64,000 nt of DNA, from the NCBI GenBank assembly GCA_013822245.1, contig PNKE01000060.1, positions 1 to 64,000 of the forward strand. The letters are read 5' to 3'. Below are positions 52,093 to 61,284 of this stretch, one piece after another (positions within the stretch are counted from its first letter, which is position 1; the number at the start of each line of letters is the position of its first letter). The translations under genes were made by a program, and so were the position numbers. The notes under the pieces are model-generated. The model worked only from the letters and a program-made list of their open reading frames with translations. It had not been told where the DNA came from and ran no database searches. Origin of the DNA: Candidatus Solibacter sp. (GTDB taxonomy: Bacteria > Acidobacteriota > Terriglobia > Bryobacterales > Bryobacteraceae).

Positions 52093-54117
52093 CTACTGCC
52101 GCCGGGAGGCTTGGCGCAGGACATGGAGAAGGCTGGATTTGTCGTCGGACCAGTCGAAACGGGCCGGCGGCGGAGGCGGGCTGGCGGGGGGCAGGATGGG
52201 GGCAAGGCGCTCCCTGGGCCCGGCGAGCATCCACAAGGACGGGGTATAGCCCTTGATGGCTTCGCCGCGGTCGGGCACGGCGATGGCGGTCCAGCCGGCG
52301 TGGGCCGAGACGGCGCGGACCACGGCGGTGAGATCCAGACTGCGCGACGAGACATGGAAGGCCAGGATGCCGTCCGGCTTCATATGGCGCTTGTAGAGCA
52401 GGAAGGCCTCGCGGGTAAGCAGGTGGACGGGGATGGAATCGCCCGAGAAGGCGTCGACGAAGAAGAGGTCGAACTGTTGCGGCGGCTCGGATTCAAGCGA
52501 CAGCCGGGCGTCGCCGAGCACCACTTCCACCTTTCCGGCCGCGTGCTTCATGTAGGTGAACTGATCGGAGGCGAGCGCGACCACCCAGGGGTCGATTTCG
52601 TAGAACCGGAACGTGTCGCCTATGCGCGACCAGGCGGTCATGGCGCCGGCGCCGAGTCCGATGATGCCGACCTTGGCGTTAGCCGGGCGGAAGGCGAAGG
52701 CGCGGGCGGCGCCGCTGGCCGGGCCGTAATAGGACGACGGGCCGCCGGCGCGTGCATCGAGCCATTGAGAGCCATGGATGGTGGCGCCATGCAGCATCAG
52801 GCGCAGCGTACCCTGGGGTTCCCGGCGGTCGGCGACGCGGATTGAGCCATAAAAACCGCGGGCCGAAGCGACGAGGCCGTTGTGATGGGCCGAGACGATG
52901 GCCAGCGCGGCGGCGCCCGATGCGGCAAGCGAGGTGGCGGCGGTGAAGGTGAGGATGCGCCCGCGGGTGATCGAGGCGGCCAGCAGCGTGGCGGCCGCGC
53001 CAAGCAGGACGGCGCCGAGTTCAAACTCTCCCTTGAACAGTCTGGGAGCAAGGAAAGCCACAAAGACCGAACCCAGCGCGCCGCCGAAGGCGAGGACAAA
53101 ATAGTAGGCGGTCATGAAGCGCGGCGCGGGCCGCTGGCGGGCGAGTTTCGAATGGCAGAACAGGCACAGGAAGAACAGCCCGGCGGCGAGCATCGCCGCG
53201 CCGGGGTGGAACAGGTCGTGGGGCGAATACCAGATGCCAGCGCAGAGCAGCGTGACGCCCGCCAGGCCGGAGAGAAAGGAGATGTCGGGCGACAGGTCGC
53301 GGGCGAACGCGATGACGAAGGTGAGCAGGTAGATCAGCAACGGCGCCGACCACAGGAACGGGAACGGGGCCACCTGGCGGCAGAGGTGGTTGGTGACGGT
53401 GAGCAGCAGCGCGGATCCGAGAAAGGAGAGCCACAGCCAGCCATGGATTTCGCGGCGTCCGGGCGGAGCGGCGCCGGGAGCATCGCCGTTGACTTCGACG
53501 GGATGGCCGCGGAGGTTCCAGGCCAGCAGGGCGAACATCACGGCGCATACGGTAACCGCGGCGCGCCAGGCGGTGAGCGTCTGGCCGAGGCTGAACCACG
53601 GTTCGATGAGCAGCGGGTAGGCGAGCAGGGCGGCGATGCAGGCGAGGTTGGACCAGGAATACAGGCGATATGCCGCGCGGCCCGCGCCCAGCGCGGCATG
53701 CCAGTACTGTAGCAGCGGGCTGGCCGAGGCCAGCATCAGGTACGGCAATCCGATCAATCGGGCCAGCGAAAGCAGCAAATTGACCGAAGGCGAGCCGGCG
53801 GCTTGGGAGGGGGCTGGCGCGGGCAGCCAGAGGACAATGATGGCAGTGGCGGCGAGCGTCGCATGGATGCGGCCCTGGCTGTGCAGCGGGAGGCGGCGGG
53901 AGAGAACGTCGGCGTAGAGATAGCCGCCAAGCAGCAGGGTCTGGAAAAAAACCAGGCACACGGCCCAAACCTCGGCTCCGCCGCCGTAGGCGGGCAGCAG
54001 CAGCTTGGCGATGAGCGGCTGGATGAGAAAAAGGCAGAAAGCCCCGGCGGCGACCGCTGTCACCAGCAGGCCGGCCGCCGGAGCCGGAGGAGCCTTACTT
54101 GGGGAGATTGTCGCCAC
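52093..54117 (-). CDS. Fused membrane/spermidine-synthase-like protein, paralogue
   Basis: A 674-residue protein of the same architecture as its neighbour: opening [20 protein letters not shown], several helices, then [42 protein letters not shown] and [15 protein letters not shown]. Both contain a conserved FYGSMRV/FYGSIRV segment just before the synthase domain, with [12 protein letters not shown] after it. The gene begins inside mscL (23-base overlap), so it is co-translated with the queG-TPR-mscL unit. Tandem duplication of such a fusion is unusual. Confidence 0.85.
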   Translation of the reverse strand: MATISPSKAPPAPAAGLLVTAVAAGAFCLFLIQPLIAKLLLPAYGGGAEVWAVCLVFFQTLLLGGYLYADVLSRRLPLHSQGRIHATLAATAIIVLWLPAPAPSQAAGSPSVNLLLSLARLIGLPYLMLASASPLLQYWHAALGAGRAAYRLYSWSNLACIAALLAYPLLIEPWFSLGQTLTAWRAAVTVCAVMFALLAWNLRGHPVEVNGDAPGAAPPGRREIHGWLWLSFLGSALLLTVTNHLCRQVAPFPFLWSAPLLIYLLTFVIAFARDLSPDISFLSGLAGVTLLCAGIWYSPHDLFHPGAAMLAAGLFFLCLFCHSKLARQRPAPRFMTAYYFVLAFGGALGSVFVAFLAPRLFKGEFELGAVLLGAAATLLAASITRGRILTFTAATSLAASGAAALAIVSAHHNGLVASARGFYGSIRVADRREPQGTLRLMLHGATIHGSQWLDARAGGPSSYYGPASGAARAFAFRPANAKVGIIGLGAGAMTAWSRIGDTFRFYEIDPWVVALASDQFTYMKHAAGKVEVVLGDARLSLESEPPQQFDLFFVDAFSGDSIPVHLLTREAFLLYKRHMKPDGILAFHVSSRSLDLTAVVRAVSAHAGWTAIAVPDRGEAIKGYTPSLWMLAGPRERLAPILPPASPPPPPARFDWSDDKSSLLHVLRQASRRQ

Positions 54118-54454
54118 TGACTCTCGTCAACTTGTTGAGCTGCTTCACAACGATGAAGATAGCAAAAGCAATGATGACGAATTGGATGACGTTGTTGATC
54201 ACGTTGCCGTAGGCCAGTACGGCCGCCTTGGCTTCACGCGCGGCGGTGATGCTCGCATACGTCTTGCCGTCGAGGGCGACATAAAGACCGGTCAGGTCGA
54301 CGCCGCCGGAGAAGAGTCCGACGAGCGGGTTGATCAGGTCTTCGACGATGGAGTTGACGATTTTGCCGAAGGCAGCGCCGATGACGACGCCAACGGCCAG
54401 GTCGATCGCATTGCCCTTGACGGCGAATTCCTTGAACTCTTGCAGCATGCCCAT
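54095..54454 (-). CDS. mscL: Large-conductance mechanosensitive channel
   Basis: An MscL of about 119 residues. [20 protein letters not shown] followed by [17 protein letters not shown] is the N-terminal amphipathic helix and pore helix. A periplasmic loop with [13 protein letters not shown] and the second helix ([21 protein letters not shown]) follow. It releases solutes during osmotic downshock. Start choice is uncertain: ATG at 54454 or 54448 matches the family, while a GTG at 54472 overlaps the TPR gene stop (GTGA) and would add six residues. The C-terminal cytoplasmic helix is short. Confidence 0.92.
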   Translation of the reverse strand: MGMLQEFKEFAVKGNAIDLAVGVVIGAAFGKIVNSIVEDLINPLVGLFSGGVDLTGLYVALDGKTYASITAAREAKAAVLAYGNVINNVIQFVIIAFAIFIVVKQLNKLTRVSGDNLPK

Positions 54455-54468
54455 GGGATCAAAGATTA

Positions 54469-55674
54469 TCACTGATTCATGGGTGCGGTGGGGTTGTCCG
54501 CCAAATATTTCGCCAAGGTGTAGGGGCGGTCCCGGTAGCGGCGGGATTCCCTTGCGCCTTCATAGCCGGGCGGGAACAGCGAGACGGCCTTGCGGAAGGT
54601 GGCACGGGCTTCGGAAGCCTTGCCGGCGAGGTCGAGGCACTGGCCGAGGCGGAACCAGGCCATCGAACCGGAGTATGGATCCAGATGCGTGTGGCCGGCG
54701 GTGGCGGCGCGCAGGTGGATGATGGCCTGCTGGGGCTGGTTGTACCAGAACAGCAGGTTGCCGCGGGCGTATTCGATACGTTCCCGAGGGAGATTGACGA
54801 AGCCGGGCGCAGCGGACGATTTGAGTTGCTGGCAACGGTCCAGCGCGGCTGTGGCCTTGGCGAGGTCGCCGATGTCGGCGTGCACCTGGGAGAGTTCGAG
54901 CAGGATGAGATAGTTGCGCGGGTGGCGCTGAAGCAGGCTGTCGAGGATGGGCGGGACGAGCGTGAACCGGCCCTCGCGGCGGTAAGCGACGCTGAGCAGG
55001 ATCTGGGCGTCGGAGCGGTTGATCACGCCGTGTTCGGCGACGCGCGCAAGCGTGCGGATGCCGGCGGACTTGTCGCCGCGGAAGCCGGCCAGGAAGCCGA
55101 GCAGGCGGTAGGACCAGTGCAGCGAGCCGACGATGTAGTCGTGGAAGCCCTGGGCCATGAAGGCGTCGATGCGGCTGGGGTCGAGATCAGTGACGCGGTT
55201 GTGGAGTTTGCGCGATTCGGTGACATCGCGCAGCGAGTCCATCCAGGCGCGGGTGACCAGGAAATTGTATGTGCCGCGGAGCGAAAAGGCGACGCCGCGG
55301 GCATACAGGGCGTCGATGTCGTTGGCCTTGACGGCCAGGGCCTTCGCCGTCAATTCCATGGAGGAGGCGATGGCGGAGAGAAACAGGGAGCGTTCCGCGG
55401 CGGTGGGTTCCATCCTGGGGTGGCGCAGGAAGGGGTTGGCGCCGGTGACGAGGTGGGATTCCAGCGCGCCGCAGCGCAGCATCATCTGAAAAAGGACGGC
55501 CTGGGCGAGGTGGTTGTGGCGGGCGGGGTCGTTGGGGTGGGCGGCAAGCGACTGGCGGAAGGCGTCGAGGGCTTGAGGGTATTCGAGGTTGTAGAAGTGG
55601 TCGAAACCCTTGCCGATGAGCGGGTCCGGCGCGGGTTGGGCGAGCAGCAGGGCGAGCAGCGGGGCGATCATCAT
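54469..55674 (-). CDS. TPR-repeat protein, exported
   Basis: A 401-residue helical repeat protein with a short signal peptide ([14 protein letters not shown]). TPR units include [39 protein letters not shown] and [21 protein letters not shown] do not recognise a named family; such proteins act as scaffolds for complexes. It is coupled to queG (ATGA) and to mscL. The location in the periplasm is inferred from the leader. Confidence 0.82.
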   Translation of the reverse strand: MMIAPLLALLLAQPAPDPLIGKGFDHFYNLEYPQALDAFRQSLAAHPNDPARHNHLAQAVLFQMMLRCGALESHLVTGANPFLRHPRMEPTAAERSLFLSAIASSMELTAKALAVKANDIDALYARGVAFSLRGTYNFLVTRAWMDSLRDVTESRKLHNRVTDLDPSRIDAFMAQGFHDYIVGSLHWSYRLLGFLAGFRGDKSAGIRTLARVAEHGVINRSDAQILLSVAYRREGRFTLVPPILDSLLQRHPRNYLILLELSQVHADIGDLAKATAALDRCQQLKSSAAPGFVNLPRERIEYARGNLLFWYNQPQQAIIHLRAATAGHTHLDPYSGSMAWFRLGQCLDLAGKASEARATFRKAVSLFPPGYEGARESRRYRDRPYTLAKYLADNPTAPMNQ

Positions 55675-56738
55675 TGGTCCCCTTCAGTATGCGGGGCGGG
55701 CTGCGCGAGCGCCCAGCGGGCGTGTTCAGCCACGGCGGCATCGGGGTGAGCGGCGAGGCGTTCCAGCGCCGGGCGGTGGCCGGGATCGGCCGAGTTGCCC
55801 ATGGCCGTGGCGACGTTGCGGAGCCAGCCCGAGTGCCTGGCGCGGTGGATGGGCGTATGGCGGAAGCGGTTGCGGAACTCATCGGGCGGGAGGGCGGCCA
55901 TCTCGTCGAGATCCGGGGCGGCGTTGAGGGGTTGAAACCCCGGTTCGGCCGTGGACGGAGCGCGGCGGTTCCAGGGGCAGACCTCCTGGCAGATGTCGCA
56001 GCCGAACAGGTGGTGGCCGGTGGCGGCGCGCAGAGCCGGGTCTGCCGGACCCTTTTGCTCGATGGTGAGGGTGGAAATGCAAAGGCGGGCGTCGAGCGCG
56101 TAGCCCGAGGGCGTGGCCGCGGGCACTAGCGCCTGGGTGGGGCAGGCGTCGATGCAGCGGCGGCAGGAGCCGCACCGGTCCGGGGGCGGGGAATCGGGCG
56201 GAAGTTCAATGCTGGCAAGGACTTCGCCAAGGAAGAACCAGGAGCCTTGTTGCTGGTTGATGAGGCACGTGTTGCGGCCGATCCAGCCGAGTCCGGCGCG
56301 GCGGGCGTAGGAGCGCTCCAGCAGCGGGGCGGTGTCGACGCAGATGCGCGATTCGAACGGTCCCCAGAGCGAGCGCAGGTTATCGACCAACGATGTCAGG
56401 GCGCAACGGAGCGTGTCGTGGTAGTCTTCCGCGCCCCAGGCGTAGCGGGAGACGGCGGGGTCGGGGATGTCGATCGTGTTGTAAAGTTTACCCAGGCAGA
56501 GAACGGAGCGGGCCGAAGGCAAAAGCTGGCGCGGGTCTTCGCGGATATCTCCCCGGTGATCAAGGAGATAGCCCATGGGTCCGGCGTAGCCTAAATCGGA
56601 CCACTGACGAAAAAGTGAGAAATCGGCGAGAGGCATGGCTGGGGCGATGCCGGATAGCTCGAAGCCGGACTGGCGGGCGAGGCGGTGGAAGGCGGCTTGG
56701 GTGGGCGGCTCCAGAGCGCGGAACTCCTCTAGAATCAT
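55671..56738 (-). CDS. queG: Epoxyqueuosine reductase
   Basis: A 355-residue QueG that makes queuosine in tRNA from epoxyqueuosine. The cobalamin-binding N-terminal domain has DLGYAGPMGYLLDHRGDIRE and SRYAWGAEDYHDTLR, with the catalytic Asp in CVDTAPLLERSYARRAGLGW. Two [4Fe-4S] clusters are bound by CGSCRRCIDACPTQAL and CDICQEVCPWN. A HEAT-like C-terminal tail is short (LRNVATAMGNSADPGHRPAL). The ATG at 56738 is chosen; an ATG at 56783 in frame would add 15 residues with no family support. Confidence 0.92.
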   Translation of the reverse strand: MILEEFRALEPPTQAAFHRLARQSGFELSGIAPAMPLADFSLFRQWSDLGYAGPMGYLLDHRGDIREDPRQLLPSARSVLCLGKLYNTIDIPDPAVSRYAWGAEDYHDTLRCALTSLVDNLRSLWGPFESRICVDTAPLLERSYARRAGLGWIGRNTCLINQQQGSWFFLGEVLASIELPPDSPPPDRCGSCRRCIDACPTQALVPAATPSGYALDARLCISTLTIEQKGPADPALRAATGHHLFGCDICQEVCPWNRRAPSTAEPGFQPLNAAPDLDEMAALPPDEFRNRFRHTPIHRARHSGWLRNVATAMGNSADPGHRPALERLAAHPDAAVAEHARWALAQPAPHTEGDQ

Positions 56739-56789
56739 GCTACTATGGCGCGGTTTCCGGGCGCTCCCGTTTAGGTGCGGCATATCGCC

Positions 56790-56894
56790 GTTGGGCGGTG
56801 AAATGTCGCAGTTGGGCGAATAGGAGTGGGCGGGCGCGCGAGATGGTTCTAAGATGACAGGGACCGGAATAGGTGTAGCCTACCCCCGAATAGG
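56790..56894 (+). repeat. Helically phased direct repeats upstream of the Tes-like radical SAM gene
   Basis: GTTGGGCG occurs at 56790-56797 and 56811-56818, exactly 21 bases apart. GAATAGG occurs at 56818-56824, 56867-56873 and 56888-56894, the last two again 21 bases apart. A 21-base step equals two helical turns, as in tandem activator sites. The cluster lies between the divergent queG and radical SAM genes. Confidence 0.5.
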
Positions 56895-56909
56895 AGCAAA
56901 CAAGAACAA

Positions 56910-59006
56910 ATGGCGAAGCCCATTAAGTATGCGGAGAAAGCCCTCGCACTGGCAGCAAATGCCGCCTGGCAGGTGTTCGACACGCTGAACCAGATCAACC
57001 CGAATCCCGGTTTCACGCCGAAGTGGTCCGACAAGCCGCTGCTGAAGAGCTACGAGAAGATGAAGCCGAAGCTGGGCTGGCCGCGGACGACGGATTCTCT
57101 GTGTCCGAAGTGCATTCCCGAGGTGCGGCAGGAGATCCTGGACGGCAAGAAGGACGTCAGCATCCTGATGACCGACAAGCCGGGCGAAATCAAGGCGCAG
57201 ATCATCGAGCGCGACGGCAAGATCCTGATGGTGAAGGACTGCCCGATTCACGGCCACTTCGAGGACGTGATGTCGATCGATCCGGCGTTCTTCAAGCACC
57301 TGGAAGAGGTCTTCCCCGGCCGCGACATCCGCGCGCACAACGACGCCGACATGCACCACCATGGTTCGTCGACGATCACCCACGGCCGCGGCGCCGTGTT
57401 GACGATCGATCTGACCAACCGCTGCAACATGATGTGCGACCCCTGCTTCATGGACGCCAACCAGGTTGGCTTCGTCCATGAGTTGAGCTGGGACGACATC
57501 AAGACGATGCTCGACAACGCCCTGAAGATCAAGCCGCGGCGGCAGATGTCGGTGCAGTTTTCGGGCGGCGAGCCGACGCTTTCGCCATTCTTCCTGGACG
57601 CGATCCGCTACTGCAAGCAGGTGGGCTACAACTCGGTTCAGGCGGCCACCAACGGCATCGAGTTCGCCAAGTCCATGGAATTCGCCAAGGCGGCGGCCGA
57701 TGCCGGCTTGCGTTACGCCTATCTCCAGTTCGACGGCATCGGCAACGCGGCCAACTCGCACCGCGCCGTGGGCAACCTGTTTGACGTGAAGTTGAAGGCG
57801 ATCGAGAATTTGCACTCCTCGGGCGTGGATATCGTCCCGGTCATCACCATCATCAACGGCATCAACAACGAGCAGGTGGGCCGCATCATCCAGTTCGCCC
57901 TCGACAATCCGCGCAAGATCAGCTTCCTGAGCTTCCAGCCGGTGTCGTTCACCGGCCGCGACGAGGCCGTCACCGACGATCGCCGCGCCGCCCAGCGCTA
58001 TACGCTTTCTCATCTTGCCCACGACGTCAAAAACCAGACCGGCCTCGGCGAACCGATCCGCGACTGGTATCCGATTTCGTTCATGTCCACGTTCTCCGAC
58101 TGGGCCGACCTGGTCCACGGCCCGCAGGCGGGCTGGGGCGCGCTGAGCTGCGGCTGCCACCCCAATTGCGGCACCGGCATGGCCATCATGGTGGACAAGG
58201 AAACCAAGGAGGCCGCCCCGGTGACGGCGTTCCTCAACGGCGACCGGCTGGCGCGCGACATCGCCCGCGTCAACGACGCCGCCCGCGGCAAATGGCTCTC
58301 CATCACCGGCATGACGCTGGCTCTGCTGCGCAACTACAACCCGTTCAACGCGCCGTCGCACTTCAAGATCGTCGACCTGCTGAAGAAGTTCGACAAGACC
58401 TTCGGCGCCACCGGCCGGCAGTACGGCAAGGTGACGGGCGACCGCACGCTGACCGACATTCAGAAGCGCCGCGCCGACCGCTGGAACTTCCTGTTCATCG
58501 CCGGCATGTGGTTCCAGGATCTGTTCAACTACGACTTCCGGCGCACCGAACAGTGCATCATCCCCTACGCCACGCAGGAAGGCGAGATCAGCTTCTGCGC
58601 CTATAACACCGGCGTCGGCTGGCGCAATATCGTCGAGAAGATGCACATGACGGCCACGCTCACCAAGTGGTATGAGGAGAACGGCCGCCACGAGATCTTC
58701 GCCGGCAACAAGCATGTCGGGTTGAAGGATAAGGCCCACAACCTGCTGCTGCGCGAGGAGCTTGTCACCAACGAGAAGCAGACCGATCTCGACGACCTCG
58801 GCATCGCCAAGACTGCCAGGGAAGAGAAGACGCGCGCCCGCGACGAGAAGCAGGCGCTGGCCAAGGCAGCCGAAGACGCCCGCATGATGGCGCTCTACAA
58901 GAAGCACGTCCTGAAGGAGCCGGAAACCGGCCTGGTCCAGATCGGCGGCATCGCTGCTTCGGCGCCCGCCGCGAAGCAAGAAGAGATCGGCACCTTCGGC
59001 GACTAG
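56910..59006 (+). CDS. Radical SAM protein of the MJ0619/tetraether lipid synthase (Tes) type
   Basis: A 698-residue multi-cluster radical SAM protein. It has the Tes-type N-terminal cysteines C65-P-K-C68 (TDSLCPKCIPE) and C111 in KDCPIHGHFED, the SAM cluster motif C172-x3-C176-x2-C179 (NRCNMMCDPCFMDAN), SGGEPTLSPFFL, and a third cysteine group C414-G-C416-x3-C420 (ALSCGCHPNCGTG). Archaeal Tes uses several [4Fe-4S] clusters to join two lipid tails C-C into a membrane-spanning lipid, and acidobacterial relatives are candidate makers of tetraether or iso-diabolic-acid lipids. The C-terminal 120 residues add a charged helical region not seen in Tes. AGGAG lies 13 bases before the ATG. Lipid function is inference. 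Confidence 0.82.
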   Translation: MAKPIKYAEKALALAANAAWQVFDTLNQINPNPGFTPKWSDKPLLKSYEKMKPKLGWPRTTDSLCPKCIPEVRQEILDGKKDVSILMTDKPGEIKAQIIERDGKILMVKDCPIHGHFEDVMSIDPAFFKHLEEVFPGRDIRAHNDADMHHHGSSTITHGRGAVLTIDLTNRCNMMCDPCFMDANQVGFVHELSWDDIKTMLDNALKIKPRRQMSVQFSGGEPTLSPFFLDAIRYCKQVGYNSVQAATNGIEFAKSMEFAKAAADAGLRYAYLQFDGIGNAANSHRAVGNLFDVKLKAIENLHSSGVDIVPVITIINGINNEQVGRIIQFALDNPRKISFLSFQPVSFTGRDEAVTDDRRAAQRYTLSHLAHDVKNQTGLGEPIRDWYPISFMSTFSDWADLVHGPQAGWGALSCGCHPNCGTGMAIMVDKETKEAAPVTAFLNGDRLARDIARVNDAARGKWLSITGMTLALLRNYNPFNAPSHFKIVDLLKKFDKTFGATGRQYGKVTGDRTLTDIQKRRADRWNFLFIAGMWFQDLFNYDFRRTEQCIIPYATQEGEISFCAYNTGVGWRNIVEKMHMTATLTKWYEENGRHEIFAGNKHVGLKDKAHNLLLREELVTNEKQTDLDDLGIAKTAREEKTRARDEKQALAKAAEDARMMALYKKHVLKEPETGLVQIGGIAASAPAAKQEEIGTFGD

Positions 59007-59055
59007 TCCGCCGGCGCCGGCAGCTTTGACCGGGGCGGCTTCTGAAGCGGCCGCC

Positions 59056-59092
59056 CCGAATAAACGAATTATCAGTCTCCTATTCGGTTTTT
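59056..59092 (+). terminator. Intrinsic terminator of the Tes-like gene
   Basis: CCGAATA (59056-59062) and TATTCGG (59081-59087) are perfectly complementary over an 18-base loop and are followed by TTTTT (59088-59092), about 50-85 bases after the stop codon. A second GC-rich hairpin (59031-59058) overlaps its first arm and may compete. Confidence 0.6.
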
Positions 59093-59099
59093 AGTAACC

Positions 59100-59137
59100 A
59101 GCCCGGGCGCCCTATCGTGGCCTCCGGGCTTCTTTTT
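59100..59137 (+). terminator. Second terminator after the Tes-like gene
   Basis: GCCCGG (59101-59106) pairs with CCGGGC (59124-59129), followed by TTCTTTTT (59130-59137). Together with the hairpin at 59056-59092 it would give tandem termination. Confidence 0.6.
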
Positions 59138-59671
59138 CGGGGGTCCGCGAGTGGAGAGCGCGCCCGCGCCCCGCCTTTAATGCCGGCCCCGGATGCTCCG
59201 GCTATTGGGGATCATTGACGGATTCCGAATACCCATTCATTTATCGTCCATACCGGAATCCGGCCATGCGTTTGGCAACGATGCCGGCGGGCGCTGGCCA
59301 GGCGGCCCACGCCAGGTCCGGCGCATCCGATTGCCGGGCCGCGGACCGGCTCCTGGACCAGGTTGTGCTGCCGGAAACCCCTGCCGGCGACAGGCCGCCG
59401 CCTGGCTGATGACGTTATCGGCGGGCCTCGCCCGCGGCTCGATGGACTGGGCCGACCTCCTCGAACAGGGTTCGAAGGCGGCCGCCAGCGATGCGGCCGG
59501 GTTCCAGCGCCCCCCGGGGAGCAGGCATCCACCCGTCGGGGCCTTAGGCCTACTGGGTCAATTCTTCCCAAGGAATTAGGGGATCATGCTGATTTGAACA
59601 AGTGGGACGTACCGTTACTCTTGGACTAGCAACGAACAAGAGTGAGTTGCAAGGGAGAGGAGATAAACGAA
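59138..59671. other. Long gene-free leader before the Flp pilin
   Basis: No convincing gene lies in these 534 bases; the short frames give low-complexity peptides with no domain. A weak promoter could be TTGAAC (59594-59599) with TACTCT (59616-59621), 16 bases apart, about 50 bases before the pilin start. The unusual length may contain a regulated leader. Confidence 0.5.
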
Positions 59672-59869
59672 ATGAAGAAGATCAACACCATGCTCTTGAA
59701 GCTGCGGATCATGAAGGACACCCGCGGTCAGGACCTCATCGAATATGCTTTGATGGCCGGCTTCGTGGCCGTCGCCGCCGGCGCCATCGTGCCGAGCGTG
59801 GCCAGCAGCATCAGCGTCATCTTCACCAAGGTGCAGACCGTGCTTCAGGGCGCGGCCTCGCAGGGCTAA
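59672..59869 (+). CDS. Flp family type IVb pilin
   Basis: A 65-residue prepilin. The leader MKKINTMLLKLRIMKDTRG ends in the Gly of the prepilin peptidase site, and the mature part starts QDLIEYALMAGFVAVAAGA with the conserved Glu at +5. The hydrophobic assembly helix runs to VIFTKVQTVLQGAASQG. A strong AGGGAGAGGAG precedes the ATG. Flp pilins are assembled by tad genes, but no tad, cpa or prepilin peptidase gene is present here, so it is an orphan. A strong terminator follows. Confidence 0.9.
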   Translation: MKKINTMLLKLRIMKDTRGQDLIEYALMAGFVAVAAGAIVPSVASSISVIFTKVQTVLQGAASQG

Positions 59870-59945
59870 TCGCACTCAAGCGGAAACCTGGCATTTTAGG
59901 GGGTGGTCCTTCGAGGCCACCCCCAATTGCCTGAAAGAGGATCAG

Positions 59946-59971
59946 CCGGCCGAAAGGCCGGTTTTTCTTTT
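59946..59971. terminator. Strong intrinsic terminator after the Flp pilin
   Basis: CCGGCC (59946-59951), loop GAAA, GGCCGG (59956-59961), then TTTTTCTTTT (59962-59971). It is in the 129-base gap between convergent pilin and LarA-like genes and reads best in the plus direction. Confidence 0.85.
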
Positions 59972-59998
59972 GCCTCAACGGGTTGCGGAGGTGTTCCG

Positions 59999-61255
59999 CT
60001 ACAGCCAGTCCACCAGATCCCCGCTCTCGTCGAACTCCAGCCGCCTGGCCCTGCCCACGATCTGAACCCCTTGCCTGGTCTCCAGGTCCTCCCTCAGATC
60101 CTCGCTGAAGGCCATCACCGACAGATCCTGCGTGTTGCGAATCCACCCGATTGATAGGCTTTGAGGCGTCAGTTTCCCGGCCGTGACCCACGTCTTTTCA
60201 AGCGCCTCGCGGTCGGAGCCGAATGCCGGCGGGGTCCGGATGGAGGCCAAGGCGCCGGAGGTGATGCCGTTGACAAAGGTGGGGCCACGTTTCATGACCT
60301 TGAGCAGGCGCGCGTGGATGACATCGGCCATACCGAAGCCGACGGCGTTGCCGTAGCTGTCCTTGTTCAATCCCCTCAAATAGATACGGCGAATGACGGG
60401 GGCGTCGGGCCAGGGGTTGTAGGCGCCGTGGATGGTGCGGTTGACGATCTTGGGATCCATGCCGGAGCCGGAGATGGTCTTGCCGATCTCGTTCAGGATG
60501 AGCCAGTCGAGTTCCCGCACCGGGATGGCGGGCTTCCAGGTCTTGACCAGGCGAAGCAACTCCTCCTCGCGGGCCTCCATGCGGTGGATGGGGATGGCTT
60601 CCAGATGCGCGGTGGAGTGGTTGCCGTCCTCCATGATGGCCAGCCCGCCCAGGATCTTGCCCGACGCCAGGACGTGGCGGCCGACGGTTCGGATCACGTC
60701 CTCCAGTCCGCGTGAGTGGGCGTGGGCATGATAGGTTTGAGCGCCGGCGAACTTGCCGAGGCCAATGGCCATCATCTTGAACAAGCCGCTCTCCAGGGCT
60801 CCGGCGAAGTCGGTATGCCATTTGACGCGGCCACAGAGCATGACCCCCGCTGCGGCGCAGGCCGTGGCATCCATCAAGACCGGGATCCCGTCCGCCGCGC
60901 CCAGTTCGACCACCTTCAATGAACTGCGGACGGGGCAGCCAACGCCGTCTTCCGTGATGCCGTACTTGGCCAACACTTCGGCCTGTCCCCTGGCCGTGGC
61001 CGCGCCATGACTGCCCATGGCGGGGAAGATGAACGGATGCATCCCCTTCCTCTTCCACCATTGCGCGGCAGCGCGGACGATCCGCTGGTTGTTGGCGATG
61101 CCGCGGCTGCCGGCGCCGATGGCGACTTCGGATCCTCTGGCGAGGCCGCGCTCCATGCCCGAGGCGTCCAGCGTCCGGCGCACGGCGGCTTCGATGTTGC
61201 GGATGCGAAGGTCAGGGAAACGCTGGCGGACGATCAGGAACCGCGGGAACTCCAT
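59999..61255 (-). CDS. LarA/DUF2088-family (nickel-dependent lactate-racemase-like) protein
   Basis: A 418-residue protein of the LarA fold. The N-terminal half shows the DUF2088-type nucleotide-like region (EVAIGAGSRGIANNQRIVRA) and the block FPAMGSHGAATARGQAEVLA. A histidine-rich motif, AQTYHAHAHSRGLED, lies where LarA proteins bind the nickel pincer cofactor. No larB, larC or larE, which build the cofactor, is in the window, and the sequence differs from true lactate racemases, so the reaction is unknown. The ATG at 61255 is chosen by the family N-terminus (EFPRFLIVRQRFPD). Confidence 0.75.
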   Translation of the reverse strand: MEFPRFLIVRQRFPDLRIRNIEAAVRRTLDASGMERGLARGSEVAIGAGSRGIANNQRIVRAAAQWWKRKGMHPFIFPAMGSHGAATARGQAEVLAKYGITEDGVGCPVRSSLKVVELGAADGIPVLMDATACAAAGVMLCGRVKWHTDFAGALESGLFKMMAIGLGKFAGAQTYHAHAHSRGLEDVIRTVGRHVLASGKILGGLAIMEDGNHSTAHLEAIPIHRMEAREEELLRLVKTWKPAIPVRELDWLILNEIGKTISGSGMDPKIVNRTIHGAYNPWPDAPVIRRIYLRGLNKDSYGNAVGFGMADVIHARLLKVMKRGPTFVNGITSGALASIRTPPAFGSDREALEKTWVTAGKLTPQSLSIGWIRNTQDLSVMAFSEDLREDLETRQGVQIVGRARRLEFDESGDLVDWL

Positions 61256-61284
61256 GCCCGCGATTCTACCAGGATGGGTTGAGG

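Noticed and set aside
56880-58979. Nearly 700-codon open frame antisense to the Tes-like gene
   Set aside because: Mirror of a strongly conserved radical SAM gene; the peptide has no motif and follows from GC-rich codon structure.
59193-59579. 128-codon frame before the pilin
   Set aside because: No ribosome binding site, no recognisable domain and low-complexity sequence.
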